Shown here: piece by piece, positions 7,006 through 9,323 of the stretch
Numbering within the stretch: the stretch's first letter is position 1
Layout: each line of letters opens with the position of its first letter
Assembly: GCA_022843645.1 (NCBI GenBank)
Contig: JALHNF010000015.1
Span: forward strand, 1-9,323
Source: Minisyncoccota bacterium
Lineage (GTDB): Bacteria > Patescibacteriota > Minisyncoccia > Phycocordibacterales > UBA5272
Direction of reading: 5' to 3'
DNA: 9,323 bases
The notes under the pieces: generated by a model
Told to the model about the DNA's origin: nothing
The model's input: the letters and a program-made list of their open reading frames with translations, nothing else
Database searches by the model: none
Program-made: the position numbers and the translations under genes

Positions 7006-7687
7006 GTAGAGTATTGAACAATTTTTCTAACTCTTTCATTGTACCAATAGCGTCCCCTGATTCAAAGATATCACTTCCTACCACGAGCTTGTCTGCTCCT
7101 GCCCGCACCAGAGGTTCTACGGTTTCAAAACCCACTGCCCCGTCAACGGTCACCAGCATGTGGGGATACTTTTCTTTAATTGTTTTGATTCGCTCGAGCA
7201 CCCTCTCATCAAAAGGCTCGTTTTGAAATCCGGGGTTAGCGATACCCATACACTGCACCGCATGCACTTGATGATCTTTGCCTAGAAGTGCAAAAAGTTG
7301 TTCCAGAGGCTGATCATTGTGTATCGCAAGCACTGATTCCATATCATAATGTTCAAGCGCGCGAAGTACTTTCAAAATTTCTTCTTCGCTAGCTGAGCCC
7401 ACGTGTATCACCGCTCGCATCCCACCAAGCTCCATAACTTTTTCTACCACCGAAACAGGATCGGACACCATAAGATCAAATTCATAATTCACATCCTGCC
7501 AAAATGGAAGCTCGAGATCTTGCGGAGTAGCTTGCCATCCACCTTGCGCGTATGGCCATGTTTTTGAAGGCACAAACACCCCATCACAAAGATCTATTTG
7601 CACCCACGGAGCGTGTTTTGCCACTCGCGCGACTTTCTCTTCTACCTCCTTCCAGTCTTCGGGAAGTATCGCTGGGATAATGTGCAT
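6986..7687 (-). CDS. rpe: Ribulose-phosphate 3-epimerase, divergent
   Basis: This is a 233-aa (beta/alpha)8-type protein of the Rpe family, which interconverts ribulose-5-phosphate and xylulose-5-phosphate. Family landmarks are 'IIPAILPEDW' at the N-terminus, 'VQIDLCDGVFVPSKTW' at 29-44, 'FDLMVSDP' at 70-77, 'MGIANPGFQNEPF' at 147-159, 'VTVDGAVG' at 179-186 and 'AGADKLVVGSDIF' at 196-208. Classical Rpe binds its metal through two His and two Asp. Here the first His position is Gln30 and the second is Asp71, while D32 and D182 are kept. The enzyme may use a modified metal site or a different substrate. The context supports Rpe: rpiB is 7 nt upstream and the transketolase N-terminal half overlaps by 20 nt downstream. 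ATG 7687 is the first start after the rpiB stop and has no SD. The stop is TGA. Confidence 0.85.
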   Translation of the reverse strand: MHIIPAILPEDWKEVEEKVARVAKHAPWVQIDLCDGVFVPSKTWPYAQGGWQATPQDLELPFWQDVNYEFDLMVSDPVSVVEKVMELGGMRAVIHVGSASEEEILKVLRALEHYDMESVLAIHNDQPLEQLFALLGKDHQVHAVQCMGIANPGFQNEPFDERVLERIKTIKEKYPHMLVTVDGAVGFETVEPLVRAGADKLVVGSDIFESGDAIGTMKELEKLFNTLHDTNTH

Positions 7688-7694
7688 ATCGTGT

Positions 7695-8150
7695 TTACGA
7701 AAGTTGTTCGTCTATTTTTTTAATTCGCCTTACATGACGTTCTTCTTGTGTAAAGTCTGTCTCCAAGAACATATCGACGGCCGCTTTTGCTTCATCAAAC
7801 TGCATCATGCGAGCACCGAGGGAAAGGACGTTTGCATTGTTATGTTCACGCATGAGGCGCACTATGTCGAGGTTGCCTCCATAGTAGAGCCCTGCTCGAA
7901 TGGCAGGAAAACGATTTGCAACAATCACTTCTCCTTGCCCTGATCCACCAAAAATGATCGCTCGTCCTTTTTCTACACCGTACGCAAGAAGCCCCTTAAT
8001 GCCCGGAGTCACCGTATCTGGATAATCATCCACTTGAATATACTTTTCTGCGCCACAATCTTCTACATCATGCCCAATAGAGACAAGATAGTTTTGCACT
8101 TGCTCTTTGAGCTCAAACCCAGCATGATCCGACGCGAGAAAGATTTTCAT
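7695..8150 (-). CDS. rpiB: Ribose-5-phosphate isomerase B, Glu-type active site
   Basis: This 151-aa RpiB/LacAB-family enzyme interconverts ribose-5-phosphate and ribulose-5-phosphate. Landmarks are 'MKIFLASDHAGFELKE' (S7-D8-H9), 'DDYPD' at 41-45, 'GGSGQGEVIVANRFPAIRAGL' starting at 68, 'REHNNANVLSLGAR' at 101-114 (H103, N104) and 'ERHVRRIKKI' at 137-146 (H139, R142). In E. coli RpiB the catalytic base is a Cys in 'CGTGIG'. Here that position is Gly, and a Glu (E74) follows the loop, as in the mycobacterial enzyme where a Glu takes the role. LacA/B galactose-6-phosphate isomerases share the fold, but the neighbouring rpe and transketolase favour RpiB. The gene starts at an ATG 6 nt after a perfect TATAAT and heads the rpiB-rpe-tktN unit, directly after a terminator. 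Confidence 0.93.
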   Translation of the reverse strand: MKIFLASDHAGFELKEQVQNYLVSIGHDVEDCGAEKYIQVDDYPDTVTPGIKGLLAYGVEKGRAIIFGGSGQGEVIVANRFPAIRAGLYYGGNLDIVRLMREHNNANVLSLGARMMQFDEAKAAVDMFLETDFTQEERHVRRIKKIDEQLS

Positions 8151-8156
8151 GCGTTC

Positions 8157-8162
8157 ATTATA
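8157..8162 (-). promoter_or_regulatory. Perfect -10 (TATAAT) of the rpiB-rpe-tktN unit, leaderless geometry
   Basis: On the minus strand TATAAT ends 6 nt before the rpiB ATG at 8150, so the predicted transcript start is the ATG itself. A weak -35-like TTCGAA lies 17 nt upstream. The terminator at 8192-8220 isolates this promoter from upstream transcription, which supports a real unit head. Confidence 0.6.
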
Positions 8163-8191
8163 CTTGGTTTATAAAAAAATTCGAACAAGAT

Positions 8192-8220
8192 AAAACCCCG
8201 ATGCAGCGCATCGGGGTTTT
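8192..8220 (-). terminator. Intrinsic terminator downstream of the 123-aa gene
   Basis: This is a perfect hairpin with 13-nt arms (8192-8204 and 8208-8220) and a 3-nt loop. The stem is ccccgatgc/gcatcgggg with A4/T4 flanks, giving a T tract on either strand, so it may be bidirectional. In context it ends minus-strand transcription from the 123-aa gene before the rpiB promoter. A second, shorter inverted repeat (ttggaag 8219-8225, cttccaa 8238-8244) adjoins it on the gene side. Confidence 0.88.
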
Positions 8221-8257
8221 GGAAGTTTGTAGCTTTTCTTCCAACTTGAGAGCTAAT

Positions 8258-8629
8258 TCAGTAGCAGTTGTTAGGGTCTTTCCGGCGCCGCTTGAGCGCT
8301 ACCCGGATTTTCTCGCTAGTCGTCCAAGGTCCACTGGGGGTATCCGTGTAGACTTCGATACAAAACCCCTGAACATTGAACTGCACGGTTTTGGCGGAAC
8401 CATTGATACCGCTAGAGTATCCCACGAATTCGTAAATCTGCCCGTTGTAGTTGACGGTCTTGCCTTCTTCGTCAACTTCAATTGTCAGCGCGTCCGGGTT
8501 CATATAGCGCCTGAGAGGGGCCTTTTCGCCATCCGTACGCTTCTGTAAGTCCACGAGATTGCCAACGAGGTTTCTTACAAGTCTGGCGATGCTGCCGCCG
8601 TTAATTGCAATCACATTAAACGTCTTCAT
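8258..8629 (-). CDS. Unrecognised 123-aa protein, translationally coupled to an upstream small ORF
   Basis: I cannot assign a family. The N-terminus 'MKTFNVIAINGGSIARLVRNLVGNLVDLQKR' looks like a strand followed by a helix. The middle (about 46-95) is beta-rich ('ALTIEVDEEGKTVNYNGQIYEFVGY', 'KTVQFNVQGFCIEVYTD'), and the end is basic ('KIRVALKRRRKDPNNCY'). No membrane segment or signal peptide is seen. ATG 8629 is supported by GGAGAG at 8636-8641 with a 6-nt spacer, the only convincing SD in the window, and by the ATGA overlap with the preceding small ORF. GC is about 51% by hand count, against about 40-45% in sampled neighbouring lines. It ends with TGA 38 nt before a strong terminator. The basic tail might bind nucleic acid, but that is a guess. 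The opposite-strand ORF here lacks start signals. Confidence 0.65.
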   Translation of the reverse strand: MKTFNVIAINGGSIARLVRNLVGNLVDLQKRTDGEKAPLRRYMNPDALTIEVDEEGKTVNYNGQIYEFVGYSSGINGSAKTVQFNVQGFCIEVYTDTPSGPWTTSEKIRVALKRRRKDPNNCY

Positions 8630-8763
8630 ACGAGTCTCTCCGGGTTGAGTTCGGTTTGAAAGCCTATAATTTGCTTGACGTAATGCCAGCAGTCAATTAC
8701 AGCCTTTCTCCCAAACTCAACTTGAACACTTTTAAAGAACTCCTGACCTATGTTATATAGCAT
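8626..8763 (-). CDS. Small 45-codon ORF overlapping the 123-aa gene by ATGA
   Basis: On the minus strand an ATG at 8763 opens 45 codons ending at TGA 8628-8626. That stop shares the sequence ATGA with the start of the 123-aa gene, a typical coupling arrangement. The peptide begins 'MLYNIGQEFFKSVQVEFG', continues 'RKAVIDCWHYVKQIIGF' and ends 'QTELNPERLV'. It has a believable soluble, helix-prone composition with Trp, His, Tyr and Cys, unlike random AT-rich translation. I recognise no family. There is no SD. TATAGT (8769-8774, 5 of 6 to the -10 consensus) ends 5 nt before the ATG, again near-leaderless. The start codon lies in the spacer of a 43-bp palindrome. The gap from the upstream MazG-like gene is 29 nt, so read-through from there is also possible. 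The ORF is short enough that chance cannot be excluded. Confidence 0.5.
   Translation of the reverse strand: MLYNIGQEFFKSVQVEFGRKAVIDCWHYVKQIIGFQTELNPERLV
8636..8641 (-). promoter_or_regulatory. Shine-Dalgarno GGAGAG for the 123-aa gene
   Basis: GGAGAG on the minus strand lies 6 nt before ATG 8629 and fixes that start. It is notable because I could find no properly spaced SD at any other start in the window. Confidence 0.7.
8644..8721 (-). repeat. Long imperfect inverted repeat (potential RNA hairpin) inside the small ORF
   Basis: Two nested stems are visible. The outer stem pairs 8711-8721 with 8644-8654 (11 bp, one G-U in RNA). The inner stem pairs 8695-8707 with 8659-8671 (13 positions, one mismatch and one G-U). 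They are separated by a 3x4-nt internal loop and capped by a 23-nt apical region, in which 8688-8691 and 8672-8675 can pair as well. The 3' foot ends 2 nt before the SD of the 123-aa gene. It may be a structured mRNA element controlling that SD. It may also be a by-product of coding sequence. Confidence 0.45.
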
Positions 8764-8786
8764 ATCATACTATATAACATATGTCA
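8744..8786. promoter_or_regulatory. 43-bp near-perfect palindrome, candidate operator
   Basis: Arms of 17 bp (8744-8760 and 8770-8786) are complementary with a single mismatch (8748/8782) around a 9-nt spacer (catatcata). The inner 12 bp of each arm (tatgttatatag / ctatataacata) match perfectly, and the inner arm centres are 21 bp apart, about two helical turns. Such a site suits a dimeric DNA-binding regulator. It covers the promoter-like elements and the start codon of the small ORF. There is no T tract, and the AT-rich stem argues against a terminator. Confidence 0.6.
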
Positions 8787-8787
8787 A
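8759..8787 (-). promoter_or_regulatory. Candidate sigma70-type promoter: TTGACA, 17-nt spacer, extended -10 TGATATGCT
   Basis: On the minus strand an exact -35 (TTGACA, 8787-8782) is followed after 17 nt by TATGCT (8764-8759), with TG at the extended -10 position. It is the best -35/-10 pair in the window. The predicted start near 8752 would fall 11 nt inside the small ORF. If this promoter is real, it yields an mRNA with a ~120-nt leader for the 123-aa gene and not a full small-ORF message. Confidence 0.4.
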
Positions 8788-8792
8788 TAGAT

Positions 8793-9095
8793 CTATTTCT
8801 CCCCTTTCAAAATAATCATTCGTTCAAATCCACCACGTTCTTCTTTCTTTTTCTTTCGCACTTCTTCGACATCTACATACTCAGGAAGTAATTTCAAAGC
8901 TTCAATAACTTCCATAATGTCAGCTAGCTCTTCTACATCCCCAGCAACTTCAAATTCCTCGAGCTCTTCTCGCAACTTTTTTATAAGTTCTACTTTGTAC
9001 TCTTCTTGTGTAGCAACCCTCTTCTCGTACGCAACACCTTTTGTATCCAGAATTTCAGGAATTTTGTCTCGTACTAATTTGTTGTACTGTGCCAT
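8793..9095 (-). CDS. MazG/HisE-like NTP pyrophosphohydrolase
   Basis: This 100-aa all-alpha protein begins 'MAQYNKLVRDKIPEIL', the start typical of small proteins annotated as phosphoribosyl-ATP pyrophosphohydrolase-like or MazG-like. The metal-binding signature EExxE...ExxD is present: 'REELEEF' (E43, E44, E47) and 'EELADIMEVIEAL' (E56, D59) on two successive helices. These enzymes cleave nucleoside triphosphates to monophosphate plus pyrophosphate and often act as house-cleaning enzymes. A role in histidine synthesis is unlikely, since no his genes are nearby and the N-terminal KLVRDKIPE motif marks a different subgroup. The C-terminus is highly charged ('VRKKKKEERGGFERMIIL'). The start is 6 nt after the gap stop codon with no SD. 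TATAAC at 9101-9106 sits 5 nt before the ATG. Co-transcription with gap is likely. Confidence 0.85.
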   Translation of the reverse strand: MAQYNKLVRDKIPEILDTKGVAYEKRVATQEEYKVELIKKLREELEEFEVAGDVEELADIMEVIEALKLLPEYVDVEEVRKKKKEERGGFERMIILKGEK

Positions 9096-9100
9096 GAAAA

Positions 9101-9106
9101 GTTATA
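9101..9106 (-). promoter_or_regulatory. -10-like TATAAC 5 nt before the MazG-like ATG
   Basis: TATAAC matches the -10 consensus at 5 of 6 positions and ends 5 nt before the ATG at 9095. It contains the gap stop codon (TAA), so it may be coincidental. It is listed because it extends the spacing pattern seen at other starts. Confidence 0.25.
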
Positions 9107-9323
9107 TCGTCTTTCCGGTTTTCAGCACATGCTCCACAAGCGTGTACGTATACCCCATTTCATTGTCGTACCAGCCAAGGACTTTTACCAAGTTTCCTCC
9201 CACAACACGCGTCATTTCAAGGTCTGCAATAGAGGCATGGCTTTCTCCGAGAATGTCCGTAGATACGAGCGGATCATGCGTGACCGCAAATACTTTGTTC
9301 CACTTTTCACTCTTCGCCGCTTT
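9102..9323 (-). CDS. gap: Glyceraldehyde-3-phosphate dehydrogenase, C-terminal fragment (5' part outside window)
   Basis: The minus-strand frame is open from the window edge to TAA at 9102-9104, giving 73 visible codons. It reads through 'DPLVSTDILGESHASIADL' and 'GNLVKVLGWYDNEMGYTYTLVEHV'. These match the end of phosphorylating GAPDH: the 'DPLVSxD' loop, the 'S..SI.D' segment and the 'K(V)x(W)YDNExGY' signature, where the Asn of YDNE contacts the NAD nicotinamide. Most family members read 'NEWGY'; this one has Met in place of Trp. The enzyme oxidises glyceraldehyde-3-phosphate to 1,3-bisphosphoglycerate in glycolysis. The catalytic Cys and the Rossmann domain lie outside the window. The MazG-like gene follows after 6 nt. 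Confidence 0.95.
   Translation of the reverse strand, partial: KAAKSEKWNKVFAVTHDPLVSTDILGESHASIADLEMTRVVGGNLVKVLGWYDNEMGYTYTLVEHVLKTGKTI

Noticed and set aside
8201..8548. Plus-strand ORF of 115 codons opposite the 123-aa gene
   Set aside because: It starts inside the terminator hairpin, has no SD or promoter at a sensible distance, and lies antisense to the frame that has SD, coupling and a terminator.
8665..8670. Perfect TATAAT on the plus strand
   Set aside because: No -35 at usable spacing and no plus-strand gene downstream. It is part of the inverted repeat inside the small ORF.
8697..8729. Possible 10-codon leader peptide (GTG start) after AGGAG at 8740-8744
   Set aside because: It lies in a different frame inside the longer 45-codon ORF, uses GTG with a 10-nt spacing, and has no further support.
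1..9323. CRISPR arrays, tRNA or rRNA genes, insertion sequences
   Set aside because: I saw no regular direct repeats, no cloverleaf or rRNA-like segments, and no transposase motifs. The non-coding gaps are too short to hold most of these.

Overview
The window looks like part of a chromosome from a candidate-phyla-radiation (Patescibacteria), probably Parcubacteria-like, bacterium. This is inferred from gene style, not from a marker gene. The signs are moderate GC (roughly 43-45% by eye), very tight gene packing, a transketolase split into two genes, a shortened Rel enzyme, and start codons that almost all lack a Shine-Dalgarno (SD) sequence. TGA ends at least tktC and rpe, so the TGA=Gly code of Gracilibacteria/Absconditabacteria does not apply.

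Plus strand, 1-4542: the 3' end of topA (DNA topoisomerase I), then a compact unit of a (p)ppGpp synthetase/hydrolase (Rel), a class I SAM methyltransferase, a PfkB-family kinase and a UMPH-1-type (cytosolic 5'-nucleotidase III) HAD phosphatase. The gaps between the last four genes are 12, 4 and 3 nt. The phosphatase meets the oppositely oriented transketolase C-terminal half tail to tail, with an 8-nt overlap.

Minus strand, 9323-4535, in transcription order: the 3' end of gap (GAPDH), a MazG/HisE-like NTP pyrophosphohydrolase, a 45-codon small ORF, an unrecognised 123-aa protein, a strong terminator, rpiB, rpe, the transketolase N-terminal half, two small membrane proteins, a second strong terminator, and the transketolase C-terminal half. 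RpiB, Rpe and the two transketolase halves make up most of the non-oxidative pentose phosphate pathway, and GAPDH consumes its glyceraldehyde-3-phosphate product. The pathway is therefore nearly contiguous here.

Two non-coding patterns stand out. First, at several transcription-unit heads a TATAAT-like hexamer ends exactly 6 nt before the start codon (2070, 2716, 5509 and 8150; about 5 nt at 9095), with no SD. This is the geometry expected for leaderless mRNAs. Second, the locus at 8192-8787 differs from its surroundings. It has a 43-bp near-perfect palindrome around the start of the small ORF, an ATGA overlap into the 123-aa gene, the only good SD in the window, higher GC in that gene, and its own terminator. 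It is the best candidate here for something undescribed, but I cannot assign it a function.
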